64,000 bases of DNA from Neocallimastix lanati (nom. inval.) (Eukaryota; Neocallimastigomycota; Neocallimastigomycetes; Neocallimastigales; Neocallimastigaceae), in NCBI GenBank assembly GCA_016946835.1, contig JACVTC010000050.1, positions 181,001 through 245,000 of the forward strand, given 5' to 3'. Position 1 is the first letter of the stretch; each line of letters opens with the position of its first letter. Both the position numbers and the translations under genes were made by a program. The notes below the pieces were generated by a model that did no database searches, was not told where the DNA came from, and saw only the letters and a list, made by a program, of their open reading frames with translations. Positions 1 to 19,380 of the stretch are shown here, piece by piece.

Positions 1-483
1 TTTTAAGATAGTATTTTGGATTTAATAGGTTATTCAATATACTTTTATATTTATTGGTTTAAATTACTATAATATATTATAATATATAATGTCAATATAT
101 CGAATTATAAAATAAAATAAGAAAAAATTAAATAAAAAAAGATTATTAAACATTACATACATTACATATTTCGTATAAAATAAATTAATCAACTTGATTA
201 TATAAAGTTAATAAGTCATATATTTAAAAACTAAAACAATTTACTATTAAATGAAAAATCTTTCATAAAACCAACCCTTTAATTAATAGAGATAAATATA
301 TTGAAAAAAATAATAGATAGTGAATTAGTAATATATATTTAATAATTATAGCCATACTATTTTTGATTAATTTTTTTATATGATACTAATATTTCAAAAA
401 CTATAACGAAAATCAAATTTATATAAATAATAATAGAATACTTCTATTATAAAATGATAAAATATTAATTTATATAATAATAA

Positions 484-581
<98 letters not shown>

Positions 582-1459
582 GAACTGAATAATCAATATA
601 TGTACACCATTTCCTAATTCATACTCCATTTCATTCGTTCTTTTATACTATAAAATTATTCTAAATATTCAATATAAAATAATATATTATATATATTAAT
701 GTAATATATTTTATATATTAATATATTGTCGAATAAATTTAGCAAATAAAAAAAGTTAATATTTATCTTATTTTGTGTTTAGAAATTCATTATCAACTTT
801 TTGTCATTTTATTTTGTTTTATCAAAAACTAAAAGTTTTAATAATAAAAATAAATAAACGTTTTTATTATTAAATAATTTTAGTTAGGAAGTTATAAAGT
901 TTTTTTTTTTTTTTCTTTTATTAAAAAGACAATAATCGTTTTTTTTTTGTAATTCTTTTTTTTTCTTAAGGCAAAATTTAAAATAAAAATAAGGAACAAG
1001 AAAAGAAAAAGAAAAGGATATAAATTAGAGATTAAATTTTTATCATAAATAAAGGTATATATTAATTAATATTATATATATTAAAACAATGAATGATTTT
1101 TGATTAAATTTATATACAATAGCAAATTCTAATTTTATTATAACAGTAGTGATATAAAATATTGTATAATAAAAAATAAAAGATTAAGAAGTTTATCATT
1201 TTAATAATAATATATTAATCTTTTTATTTAATAAATAAAATTAATATATATATATAAAATTTAAATTAAATCAATTTTTATAAATTATATTTCATAATAT
1301 ATATTAACTAATTTTTTATTATTTATATATGTACATCTTAATGCATATCATTTATTATACTTTGTTATTGTAACAATTATAAATGTACAAAAAAAAAAAA
1401 AAAAAATAAAATAAAATAAAATAAAATAGAATTAAATAAAATAAGTTAATTATTAAATA
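1..1459. other. Intergenic AT-rich DNA upstream of citrate synthase
   Basis: No gene is supported here. The stretch is almost pure A+T with short A and T runs, an AAT microsatellite at about 478-582 and an AAAAT-type run just before the start codon at 1390-1440. The last few hundred bases presumably hold the citrate synthase promoter, but I see no motif specific enough to name. Confidence 0.7.
478..582. repeat. (AAT)n microsatellite
   Basis: About 34 copies of AAT, nearly uninterrupted apart from one AAAAAT variant near the left edge. It is one of many such tracts in this window. Confidence 0.95.
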
Positions 1460-3730
1460 ATGGCTCAACGTCGTATTAATGCTATATTAAACCACCTTGC
1501 TGGTTCTGATGATTTAAATCATGAAATTGATTATAATAATCCAGCTGAAAGATATTCACTTAGACCAAATCTTACTTCAGCGGAATCGTAATTATTAATA
1601 TTAATTTTATTTTAAAATGTTAATAAGATGGAATAGAGTTAAAATAAGAAAAGTTTACAAAGAAAAAGATTATGAAATGTTAGAAATTGTGAAAATATTT
1701 AATTATTTTAAAATGAAATTAATAGAATGTTTAAAATAAATAAATATGTTAAATTGATGGAATATTAAAAAATATATAAATATTAATGATATAAAATAAA
1801 TTATAAAATCTATAAAGGAGATTAAAGCGTAAATCTTAATAATATAATAATATTTAATTTAATATAGTCAACATCAATTAGTTTTAACTGATAATAAGTC
1901 TGGTCAAAAGTGGAATCTTCCAGCTCCAGATACAGATACCAATGGACCAATTTCTACGGTTCAATTCGTTGTTCTTCCAAAAAGGTAATTATTATATTTA
2001 AAAAGGAAAAAAAAAAATAGAATAGTTTACAATAATAAAATGACTAACATAATAATTAATTTTTTTTTTATAGTAAAACTGCCAATTCTTTAACTGTTTT
2101 AGATAACAGAACTGGAAAGCTCTATGAAATTGCAATTGAAGATGATACTATTCCAGCTTTGAAATTCAAATCAATGATTGGTCCAAACAAAAAAGAAGGA
2201 ATTAGGTAATTTACATAATAATATAAAGAAATTATTGAAAGTGACAATAATATTAATTAGGTATTTAATATTAATATAATTAAATAGAGTTTATGATCCA
2301 GCCTACCAAAATACAGCTGTCGCTCGTTCAAAAATTACTGAAATTGATGGTGCAGCAGGTATACTTAGATACCGTGGATACCCAATTGAGGAACTTGCCG
2401 AAAAATCAAATTATCTTGAAGTTTCTTACTTATTAATCTTCGGTGAATTACCAAATAAGGTTCAATATGAACGTTGGTCTAATGAAATTATGCATCATAC
2501 TTATATTCACATTCGTGTTATGGATCTTATGAAATCATTCAATTATGATGCTCATCCAGTAAGTAAAAATGATATAAATCAATAAAATATATTTCAAAAA
2601 CATATGTATAAATATAATATAATTCTAATAAATTTTAGTAATTTAGAAGATAGAATTAATAATTTTAAATTTTGATATTACAAAAAAAAAAAAAATAGAT
2701 GGGTATGTTTATTAGTTCAATTTCTGCTATGTCTACTTACCATCCAGAAGCTAATCCAGCCTTAGCTGGAAATGATATGTACAAGGTAAGCGCAACTGCT
2801 AGAACTAAGCAAATTGTTAGATTATTAGGTAAAGTTCCAACTGTTGCTGCCTGTTGTTATAGACACAGAATTGGTAGACCATATAACTATCCACAAAGTA
2901 ATCTTGGTTATTGTGAAAATTTCTTATACATGTTAGATCATCTTAGTGAAGAAAACTACATGCCAAATGCTAAATTAGCTCGTGCCTTGGATGTATTATT
3001 TATTTTACATGCTGATCACGAATTAAATTGTTCTACTGCTGCTATGCGTCACATTGGTTCAACTTTAGTTGATCCATACAGTGCTGTTGCTGGTGCTGCT
3101 TCTGCTTTATATGGTCCATTACATGGAGGTGCTAATGAAGCTGTATTACGTATGTTAGAAGAAATTGGTAAACCAGAAAATGTTGCTGAATTTTTGGAAC
3201 AAGTTAAGCAAAGAAAAAGACGTTTAATGGGTTTCGGACATAGAATTTATAAGAATTACGATCCAAGAGCTAGAATTATTAGACAAGTTGCTTATGAAGT
3301 TTTTGAAATCTGTGGTCGTGAACCTTTGATTGAAGTTGCTATTGAATTAGAAAGAATTGCACTTTCTGATGAATACTTCATTAAGAGAAAGTTATATCCA
3401 AATGTCGATTTCTACAGTGGTCTTATTTACAAATCAATGGGATTCCCAACCGATTTCTTCCCAGTATTATTTGCTATTCCAAGAGTTTCAGGTTGGTTAG
3501 CTCATTGGGTTGAATCTATTACTAATCCAGCTGCTAAGATTTGGAGACCAAGACAAGTTTATGTTGGTGAGGGTAAGCGTAGCTACGTTCCAATGGAACA
3601 CCGTTCTATTCCAGAACCAGGAGAAAATGATGAATCTGGTTTTGATATGGAAATTCACTATGACCTTAGTAAGAGAAGCGCTGCTGCTACTTATGAAGGA
3701 AAATATAGAAAACCAGAATTGAAAGCATAG
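1460..3730 (+). CDS. Citrate synthase (type II), with peroxisomal PTS2 signal
   Basis: Condenses acetyl-CoA and oxaloacetate to citrate. Five exons: 1460-1587, 1868-1984, 2074-2205, 2288-2558 and 2699-3730, giving 559 residues. The start follows an A-rich leader and opens the first conserved stretch. Catalytic landmarks are visible: HADHE near residue 320 (first His), GPLHGGANE near 355-363 (second His), GFGHR near 394 and the Asp of NVDFYSG near 453. Length and the extra N-terminal domain match the bacterial-like type II enzymes used by plant glyoxysomes and Dictyostelium peroxisomes, not the mitochondrial type I. Residues 5-13 read RINAILNHL, a perfect fit to the PTS2 consensus. There is no basic amphipathic mitochondrial presequence. 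It converges on INTS2 downstream. Family assignment is certain; peroxisomal location is inferred from PTS2 and the family. Confidence 0.96.
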
Positions 3731-3879
3731 ATTTTTTTTAACCATTAACTCTTAATTAGTAATTTCTTAATAATTTATTATAAAGAATATTTTTAATTTA
3801 AATAATTTTTTTTTAATTATCAAAAATAAAAGATAAAAAAAAAAAAAAAAAGAAACAAACAAACAAACAAGCAACCAAG

Positions 3880-3911
<32 letters not shown>

Positions 3912-4276
3912 AAAAAAAAAGCGATTTAATATACAAATTTATAAATTATATGCCTCTTATTTTTTAATAAATTTTCCCTTCTAAATTATTGTTATTTTTT
4001 TTTAATGATAGAATTTTAAAGTAATTTTAGATATATATGAAAATATATATATATATAAATAAGAATTAATAAAAAATAAATAAATAAATAAACAAATAAA
4101 CAAGAATCGGTGATATTATTAAATTATAATCAATAATGAATATATCATTAATAAGTAGATTAAAATTTTTTATAATCTTTTTTTTTTTTAAAAAAAAGAA
4201 AAAAAAAGTTAGTATTAAACTTAAATAATTATAAATATATATAATTTTAATTTTTTTTTTTCTTTTGGAGACGATA

Positions 4277-4311
<35 letters not shown>

Positions 4312-4509
4312 AAAAAAAATTTTTGGTTAGTTCAATAACTTTTTAGAAATTGAATTTTATCATTACACACAAAAGAAAGAAGAGAAAATTAAAGAAAAAG
4401 AAAAAAGTTTAATAATTTTATATTTTAGTCTTTAAAATATTATAAATAATATCTATATTAATTTCATTTAAAAAATAAATATTAAAAGAATTTCGAACCG
4501 TAGTAACAA

Positions 4510-4584
<75 letters not shown>

Positions 4585-4665
4585 TAAAGAAAATTACTAT
4601 AAATTAGTAGGATTAGACTACTAAGTCTATTCCTAATATACATTAATGTTTAAAAATAAACAAAT

Positions 4666-4696
<31 letters not shown>

Positions 4697-4772
4697 AATT
4701 AATAAATAATAGAAAAAGTATTATAAAAATAACTAACATAATAATCATACAATAATAATAAAAGAAAAAATT

Positions 4773-4803
<31 letters not shown>

Positions 4804-5473
4804 TATACATGGTAGAATATAAACATAAAATATAGATTGAATAAAAAAAAAATAAAATAAATAAAATAAAATTCATATATATAAATGTATAAACTAAGTC
4901 AAGAAATAAGTTTACTTTTTACTCTTTGAGTTAAACATAATTGCAATAATTCAATGCTTTTTTAAAAAACATTATACATTTATACTATTTAATAAAAACA
5001 ATTTATAATATATACATAAATACTTTACATATATAATTAAAAGTGTACATAATTATAAGTGTATATGACTTCTTTATTTCATTATTTTAGATTTAAATTG
5101 TGATCATGTATATAATATACGTCACACAGAAATAATTTTAATTTCTGAACTAATTTTTATTATTTTATTTTACTTAATCTTTTACAAACATTTTATTTTT
5201 ATCTTTAAATTATGTAATGTATTTTCTTTTAAAAAAAAATGTAAAAAAAAAAAAAAAGAAAAAAAAGAAAAAAAAAAAAAAATGTAATACCTAAAAATAT
5301 AATTATCTATTTAGTAAGGCACTAGACGTATATATATATATACATTTAATTCGTTTTTTTTTTTTTTTTTTTTTTTAAACTTTATTTATAATAATTATGA
5401 ATTTTTTTTTTTTTTAATTATTTTTTATCATTATGAAAAATAAAGAATATATAAATATATATATTTATATTTA

Positions 5474-5518
<45 letters not shown>

Positions 5519-6059
5519 TATATATTTTATTATAAGTATATAAAAACATATAAATAATAAAATAAAAATATTACATAAGATGTGAAAATGATATTTAAAA
5601 TTTTCAAATTTAATTTTAGTATATACTTATCCTTACATATATCTTTTTTAAATAATTTTATTAAAATTTTTAATTAATATAATAAGATATATGAATATTG
5701 AATAGTATAATTAAAAAAATAATTGTTTTTTGTAAATTTTAATATTAATAATTATTTCATACTAAAAAAAAAAAATTAAATGTGTACTGGCTATTCAAAA
5801 ATAATAATAATAATTATAATAATAATAATAATTTTAATAATAATTTTAAAAATTTTTTTGTAAATAAAATTTGGTATAAATATGCACTAATATTAAATAT
5901 ATATATATATTTATTCAATTTTTAATATTATTTTTATCAAATAATATTAATAGAAAAATATTAAAAATTATAATAATATAATAAAGATAAAATTATTTGA
6001 ATATTTAAAATATATTCATTAATATTAATAATATATATGTATTTATTTTTTTTTTTTTT
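3731..6059. other. Convergent intergenic region, no gene seen
   Basis: This lies between the 3' ends of citrate synthase and INTS2. It holds long A runs (for example 3885-3909, 4280-4309, 4665-4692), a long T run (5476-5503), an AAT microsatellite at 4511-4582 and TA-rich DNA. Open frames here are microsatellite or homopolymer artefacts. Poly(A) sites of both genes probably lie at its edges. Confidence 0.7.
4511..4582. repeat. (AAT)n microsatellite
   Basis: A run of about 24 AAT units in the convergent spacer. Confidence 0.95.
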
Positions 6060-12627
<6,568 letters not shown>

Positions 12628-13211
12628 AGCAATTTGATAAAAAAAATATTTATGAGGGACCAGAGAAAAAAAAATAATAAAAATAAAAAAAAATAATAAT
12701 AATAATAATAAAAAATAATAAAGAAAATAAAAAGAAAAAAATAAAAATAAAATTAAAAATAATAAAATATTGATTTATATATTATTTCAAAGTTTTATCT
12801 AGTTATTTTTGCATTTAAAATTTAGTAATTTTAATTATACTATATTTTAGAAATTCAAAATGTATGAAAAATAAATTTGTAAAGAATTTTAAATTTCTGA
12901 TATTTATATATAAGATATATGCTATATCATATTTAATCATGTGACTTTCATTTTTATAATTAAATTTTATTCTTTATATTTAAAAAATTAGAGTTACGTA
13001 TATTATACATCCTTTATATATTAACAAATTTTATTTTATTTTATTTTTTTTTTTTTTTTTTTCTTATCTATTATATAAAATATTATTAATTTATTTTTTA
13101 TGATTTAAAATAAATTTGTAAATAAATAAATTTAGGAAATTTATATTTTATAAATAAGAATAGAAACTAATAATAATTAAATATTATTTAAAAAGTTCAC
13201 TTTAATTAATT
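12628..13211. other. Intergenic spacer between YTH1 and INTS2
   Basis: Both neighbours run leftward, so this holds the YTH1 3' end and the INTS2 promoter. It shows A-rich AAT/AAAAT runs at 12670-12760 and a T run near 13045-13061. No coding sequence is seen. Confidence 0.65.
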
Positions 13212-14159
13212 TTAAAATTTATTCGATTGATGTTTATTATTTGAATGATTTGAATTTTTCTGATATAAGTTAAAATATTTTTAAAAATTTATAATGATTA
13301 GTATATTAAATATAATATATAAAATTTTAAATAATTTATTATAAAATGAAAATTTACATTTTCCTCATCCTGATTTTGTGTAAAGTATTGGGTATTAAGA
13401 TTTGGCAATTCATATTTTGGGCTTTTTATTTTTAAAGCATAATATATATATTAAAGATTATTAGTTTTAATATTAATTAAAGAATAATATTTATAATAAG
13501 CATATTTTTAAATAATAAATATACTTACTGTCCTTGGTCACAATCTGGTCCTTTGGGACAAAAACCTGATATATAGTTTTGACAAATGATTTTACGTACA
13601 TGTTTGTGTCGACAGTTTGGTCCATGTTTGCAGAAACCACGAGCATACCACGCACATTCCCGAACTTTCGATTCAGGATCTACATGCAAATACATACATT
13701 CAGGATTACTACATTCACCATATTTTGAATAAAACCAACATTCTGGCATCTTTTTTAAATTATACTCATGAAGAAATTCACATAAATCTCCTTTTTTACA
13801 CAACCCACGAAGCCAATGTTTACATACTACTGTTTTTTCTGGTCGAGCATGTCTGTATTGACAATTATTTCCTTTAGTACATTGTCCCTTTTGAAAATAC
13901 TTACATGTTTCAACATTCACTTTAAATTATTTTCATTAATAATAAAAAAAAAGGAAAAAAGATTATTAATAAAAATAAAGAAAAATCCTTTTTTTTTTTT
14001 TTTTTTTTTTTTTTAATGAGTATAAATAAATTTTAAATATGGAATTTGTCTAATACCTGTGTTATTTTCTAATGAAATATTTAATTCATTTTTAATATAA
14101 TCTTCAAAGGAAAAATTCAATTTTTCTGCTTGATTTAATTCTTTTTCTAGAGTTTCCAT
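13212..14159 (-). CDS. YTH1: CPSF30/Yth1, mRNA cleavage and polyadenylation zinc-finger subunit
   Basis: Binds the AAUAAA polyadenylation signal region as part of CPF/CPSF in the nucleus. Four exons on the minus strand: 14057-14159, 13529-13919, 13358-13421 and 13212-13259, giving 201 residues. Five CCCH fingers follow one another: CKYFQKGQCTKGNNCQYRH, VCKHWLRGLCKKGDLCEFLH, ECWFYSKYGECSNPECMYLH, ECAWYARGFCKHGPNCRHKH, and a fifth starting ICQNYISGFCPKGPDC. The His of the fifth finger is made across the exon 2/3 junction and is followed by PKYELP, the usual end of this domain. The short polar tail has no CCHC zinc knuckle, so the protein resembles yeast Yth1, not human CPSF30. It is divergent from RPN6 across 811 bp. 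Confidence 0.95.
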
Positions 14160-14269
14160 GATTATATATATTTATGTATTATAAATTATTATAAGATATT
14201 ATATATTGATGATTTCTAATTATTGAAATTATATTCAATTACGATTTTCTATTTCCTTTACTTTTGTTT

Positions 14270-14304
<35 letters not shown>

Positions 14305-14970
14305 TTATTTAACAAAAAAAACTTTAATTAATAAATGAATAAAAAAAAATAATAAAAAAAAGTTTTTGTATAATTATTATTTTAATATTATTTATTTATT
14401 TCAATATATTTATGTATTAAATACATATATATATAGTTTCACATGTTAACATATTTATTCTTAAAAATAAAAAGATTAATTAATTTATTTATTAATTAGA
14501 GATTAATTTTAATATTTTATTTTTACTTAATTTAATTAAGTTCTTATTTCTCTATTTATTTTTAAAGAAGTTATAGTAATAATAATAGGTATATTTATAT
14601 TTGAAAACAGAAACAAAAAAGAAAGATAAAAAAATAATAATACATAAACATTTTTCTTTTGATCATATATGAAGCATTAAAATTTAAATAACATATTATT
14701 ATTTATAATTATAAAATTATAATAGTTTGTAATTATTAAAGATCAATATTATTACATTAATATATAGTATTAAAGAAATTATTAAATTAAAAATAAAAAA
14801 AAATAAAAATAAAAATAAGTAAAACAAAGAATTTTTTTATGAAAATACTATATATAATATTAATTTAAAAATAAAATATATAACTTATTAACATATAATT
14901 TTATAATATTTCTATATTTTTTTAAATATAGGATAATTTATTTATAAAATAAATAAAAAATAAAAAAAAA
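14160..14970. promoter_or_regulatory. Divergent promoter region of YTH1 and RPN6
   Basis: The two genes start at 14159 (-) and 14971 (+), so this 811-bp interval must carry both promoters. It contains a T run at 14274-14299 and otherwise mixed A/T DNA. No conserved core motif can be named by eye; the call rests on gene orientation alone. Confidence 0.5.
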
Positions 14971-17575
14971 ATGACTGTTGATTTATCAGAAGGAGAAAAG
15001 CTAATGAAAACTTCTGCTAACGAGGCTATTGAATTTTATAAAAATGTTCTTTCAAAGACATATGGTTAATATTTTAAAAATAAAAAATTAATAAATTTAT
15101 TATTTAAGGATATAAAATGAATCATACATGGATTAATGACTGAAAAAATATATATAATAAATTGTTATTAAAAATATGATTCAAATATATATATATATAT
15201 ATATTATATTTTACTTTATAATTTTTAAGAAAAATAATAAAAAAAGATAAGAATTAATAAATTAAAATAATAATATATTGCTTTAATAAAAAATTATATA
15301 TCGAAATTTATATTTATATTTAAAAATATATATAAACTGTTAAGATAATAAGAATAACAACCATAATATCAATAATATAAAATAATTGTTTTATTTGAAA
15401 TATAATAAGATATATAATGAAGTATAAATATAAAATACTAATAATCATATGACTTTAAATAATAATATATCTATTATAATAGAATCAAAGGAAGAAAATG
15501 CAAGAGCAAAAGAAACAGCAATTATTAAACTTGGAGAAATTTACAGTTCACAAAAGTTCGCTTACACAAATATATAATTCTTATATTAAAAATAAAATCA
15601 CTAATAATTTAAAATATTTTTATTTATTTAATTAAAGAAAACCAAATGAATTGGCTGATTTAATTAGATCTTCAAGAAATTTCTTAATTTCAATTCCAAA
15701 AGCTAAAAGTGCAAAGATCAGTAATTATCAATATTTAAATAAAATTAGAAGAGAAATTGAATTTTTAATTTTTATTTAATTTATTTTTTTTTTATTGTTT
15801 GATATTGAATAAAAATTTTAATGTAATGTTTAATTATGAATAAATTAAAAATATATAGTAAGAACTTTAATTGATCTTTTTGCGAAAATTGAAAATACAT
15901 TACCCCAACAAGTTGAAATTTGTAAAGAATCTATTGATTGGGCAATTTCAGAAAAGAGAATTTTCTTAAAGCAATCTTTACAAACTCGTCTCATTTCATT
16001 GTAATTATTAATAATATATTGTATATTCATTATAAAGTATTTATTCACATTTTTAATAAACTAAAAATTTTAAGATATTTGGATAATAAAATGTATCACG
16101 AAGCTTTAGCATTAATTGATGAATTATTAAGTGAACTTAAGAGACTTGATGATAAGAACGTTTTAATGGAAGTTCAACTTTTAGAAAGTAGAGTTTGTCA
16201 TGCATTACGTAACTTCCCTAAATCAAGGGTATGAATGCATTATATAATATATAAATTTCAAAATAACAGTTGCAGATATTTATATAATAATTTCATATTA
16301 AATTAATAAAATAGGCTGCCTTAACATCAGCTAGAACATCAGCTAATGCAATTTATTGTCCACCATTAATGCAAGCTGCACTTGATTTACAATCTGGTAT
16401 ATTACATGCTGAAGAAAAGGATTATAAGACTGCGTAAGTTGTCGGAAGTTTTAATTAATTTCAATTTTAATTATTAAATAAAGTAAAAGTATTATTTCTA
16501 ATATAAATATTTTTTTTATAATAATAAATCAAAAAGTTATTCATATTTCTATGAAACTTTAGAAGGATATTCATCTCAAGACGATCCAAGAGCTATTTTA
16601 GCTTTAAAATATATGCTTCTTTGTAAAATTATGCTTAACTTAGTAAGTTGAATAAAAATAAAATTATTATTCCGGAATGGAAAAAAATTAATATTTATGT
16701 ATATATACATATTCATTAAAAGTCTGATGATGTTATGACAATCACTAGCTCAAAGCTTGCAGATAAATATCAAGGTAGAAGCATAGAAGCTATGATTGCT
16801 ATTGCTACAGCACACAAGAATAGATCTTTGAAGGAATTTGAAAAAGCCTTAAATAGTTATCAAGATGGTAAATGATTTATATATATTTAAGTAAACATTT
16901 AATACGAAATTATTTTAAATAATTATTAATAATAATATTACTACTATTATTTTAAATATGATATTCAAAAGAACTTGGCAATGATGTAATTATTCGCTCA
17001 CATTTAGGTAATTTATATGATACACTCTTAGAACAAAATTTATCTAAAATTATTGAGCCATTTTCATGTGTTGAAATAGAACATGTTGCAAAATTAATTG
17101 ATCTTCCAGCATCACAAGTTGAATCAAAGTAAAAAATATTATTAATAATAGAATATAGTATATAATAATATAATTATCGTAATAATAAAAAAATTTATTT
17201 TTTCATTGTTCATATTGAACAGATTATCACAAATGATTCTTGATAAAGTTTTCAGTGGTATACTCGATCAAGGTGCTGGCTGTTTAATAGTATTTGAGGA
17301 TCAACCAATCGACGTAAGTATTAATTAATATATTAATAATAATAATTAAGCATATAAAAATAATATTATTAATTTATAATTATAATTTACTGAATATAAA
17401 GAAAACATATGAAACCGCTCTTGAAACTATAAAAAGTATGAGTAATGTTGTTGAATCTCTATATGATAAGGTTAATTTCTATTAATATTATTAAATTTTT
17501 AATAAATAATAATAATATATCTAATTTAATAAAAATATATTTTAATATATTATAAAGGCTGCACAATTAAATTAG
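14971..17575 (+). CDS. RPN6: 26S proteasome lid subunit Rpn6 (PSMD11)
   Basis: A clamp-like lid subunit that ties the 19S regulatory particle to the 20S core. Twelve exons: 14971-15064, 15483-15555, 15638-15720, 15859-16000, 16075-16228, 16315-16433, 16537-16642, 16723-16867, 16972-17128, 17223-17313, 17402-17470 and 17558-17575, giving 416 residues (human 422). The N-terminal two thirds are helical TPR-like repeats, with blocks such as [19 protein letters not shown] and [19 protein letters not shown]. The C-terminal PCI domain includes [20 protein letters not shown] and [12 protein letters not shown], ending AAQLN. It appears intact. The exon 2 donor GTTCGC is atypical but keeps frame and homology. 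The neighbour YTH1 is divergent and functionally unrelated. Confidence 0.96.
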
Positions 17576-17987
17576 CTTCTTTTTAAAATTAAGAAAATGC
17601 GGAAATGTTTACAAAGAAATATATATCTAATATATATATATATAAATAAATTAGATATATTCCTTAAAAAATACAAAAAATTAAATAAGAATAATTTAAA
17701 AGAATTAATAATAATAATAATAATAATAATATAGTAATAATGATAAATTTATAAAAGCACCTTAAAATATTATCAAATATAATAATAATAAATTTATAAT
17801 AGCGCTTTAAAATATTAATAAATATAATATAATTATAATAATCAATAGTCATAATTAATAATAAAGTATATTACATTTGAATTTATACTGTAAAAAAAAA
17901 ATATTTTATTTTTCTTTTTGAAATTTTTTTTTTTTTTTTAATTAAAATAATTAAAATATACAAAATAAAAGGGATAAAAAGAGGATT

Positions 17988-18037
<50 letters not shown>

Positions 18038-18039
18038 AT

Positions 18040-18075
<36 letters not shown>

Positions 18076-18462
18076 GATTAAAATGAAAATTAAAAAAAAA
18101 TAATAATAATAATAAAAAATAATAAATAATAATAAAAATAAATAATAACAAACTAATATAACATTAATATAATAAAACTAAATTATTATAAAATATTAGT
18201 TTTTATTAGAAATTATAATTTAATGATGGAAAAAATAATAAAAAAAAAAGATTTTAGTTTCAATATAATAATTATCATTAATTAATAATATTTGTTTTTT
18301 ATATTAAAAAATCATATTTTTAGTAATAAATATGTTTATTTTAATTTATATTAATTCAACTATTTATTTTATTATTTTTTTTTTTTTTGTTTTATTTGTT
18401 TTTGATTTTTTTTACTCTCATATATATCTACGTATGCATATGTGACATCCTTTTACACAATA
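17576..18462. other. Intergenic AT-rich DNA after RPN6
   Basis: Contains a duplicated stretch around 17750-17830 (TAAATTTATAAAAGCACCTT and a near copy), a long A run at 17990-18034, and AAT repeats at 18035-18075. No gene is seen. Confidence 0.65.
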
Positions 18463-18651
18463 CCTGGTGAGGTTCGTTGCATGCGAACTTTTTTCTGAAT
18501 TATTTAAACATTTATTTTGAATATTCAAAATACTATTTTAAATATTATTATGTTCAAATTGATTAATTGTGTGTTTTTTATAAAAAAAATTTTCATGTAT
18601 TTAATAAATGAATAAATAAATATAGTTTAAAGTTCGCACTAATTGCGGCTG
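18463..18651. repeat. Dispersed noncoding element, copy A (conserved hairpin and ends)
   Basis: A 189-bp stretch that shares four blocks, in the same order, with 42016-42331. These are a left end CCTGGTGAGGTTCGTTGC, then ATTATGTTCAAATTG at 18547-18561, an AATGAATAAATAAATATA block, and a right end AAAGTTCGCACTAATTGCGG. The left end folds into a hairpin, GTTCG-TTGCATG-CGAAC (18472-18488). TGCGAACTTT (18482-18491) and AAAGTTCGCA (18629-18638) are perfect inverted repeats, so the ends can also pair with each other. It could be a small nonautonomous transposon or a structured RNA gene. Strand is unknown. Confidence 0.6.
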
Positions 18652-18715
18652 TAAAAAAAAAAAAAAAAAAGAAAAAAAATTACTCAATACTATATATATA
18701 TATATGTTTTTATAT

Positions 18716-19120
18716 ACTGTGAGTACAATCTTGACCACACAATATTCAATATATATGGATCATCCCAAGTTTATATAATGTATTACACAGTCACGAAATT
18801 TTTGAATGATATTCCTTAACAATCAGGTCAAGGGACCTCAATGATGTTCATTAAGATTGACAAATAGTATATGTAAATGCATTATAATATTCTTTGTTCA
18901 TCCTAAGTACACAGAATCGTAACATAAGGTGTGAGTAAAGTATGAGATAATATGTAAATCATACTTACTATGACGAGCGAACTTCCAACTTCATTTATAG
19001 GAAAACCCAGGATAGGGAAAAAATATCCCTTATTAATTAAGAACACATACACAGGATCAATCCAAAAGTCTTATGTGTATTAACCCAAGTACTAATCACC
19101 AGGATAAAAACTTGAATGAC
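18716..19120 (-). mobile_element. SINE-like element, copy 2 (tRNA-type promoter, minus strand)
   Basis: A roughly 400-bp island of higher complexity and G+C than its flanks. Read on the minus strand it begins near TATCCTGGTGATTAGTA (19090-19106) and carries GGATTGATCC (19054-19063) 35 bases later. The copy at 51310-51740 has TATCCTGGTTGTTAGTC followed 37 bases later by GGTTTGATTCG. That spacing and the B-box-like second block are typical of a tRNA-derived RNA polymerase III promoter. Weaker shared blocks follow (GTTTTCCT, AATGAACA..CATTGAGGTCC, CCCTTGACC). No open reading frame is present. The two copies are well diverged, so this one looks old. No clean tail or target duplication is visible. 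Confidence 0.6.
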
Positions 19121-19380
19121 ATTTTATTGCAATAATTTAATTGTAAAATCAATTATTATAATTAAATTATTAATCATTAATATTAGTTCTAATCACAAAT
19201 ATTAACTATTCGGAAAAGAATCATACTTACCAATGGTTCATTCTAATTTTTAAGTTTATTATAACAAATTATAATAAACAAAATACATTAAAATCATAAA
19301 AAGAAGTTGTAATTACGAAATTTGTTTTATAAAAAATAAATTTTTATCACTAATAAAATTATTTTATTTTTTTTTATTCT

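Noticed and set aside
18436-18465. CATCCTTTTACACAATACCTGG as possible U5 snRNA loop or U1 5' end
   Set aside because: The short resemblance to CCUUUUAC or ACCUGG is not supported by stems, an Sm site or length.
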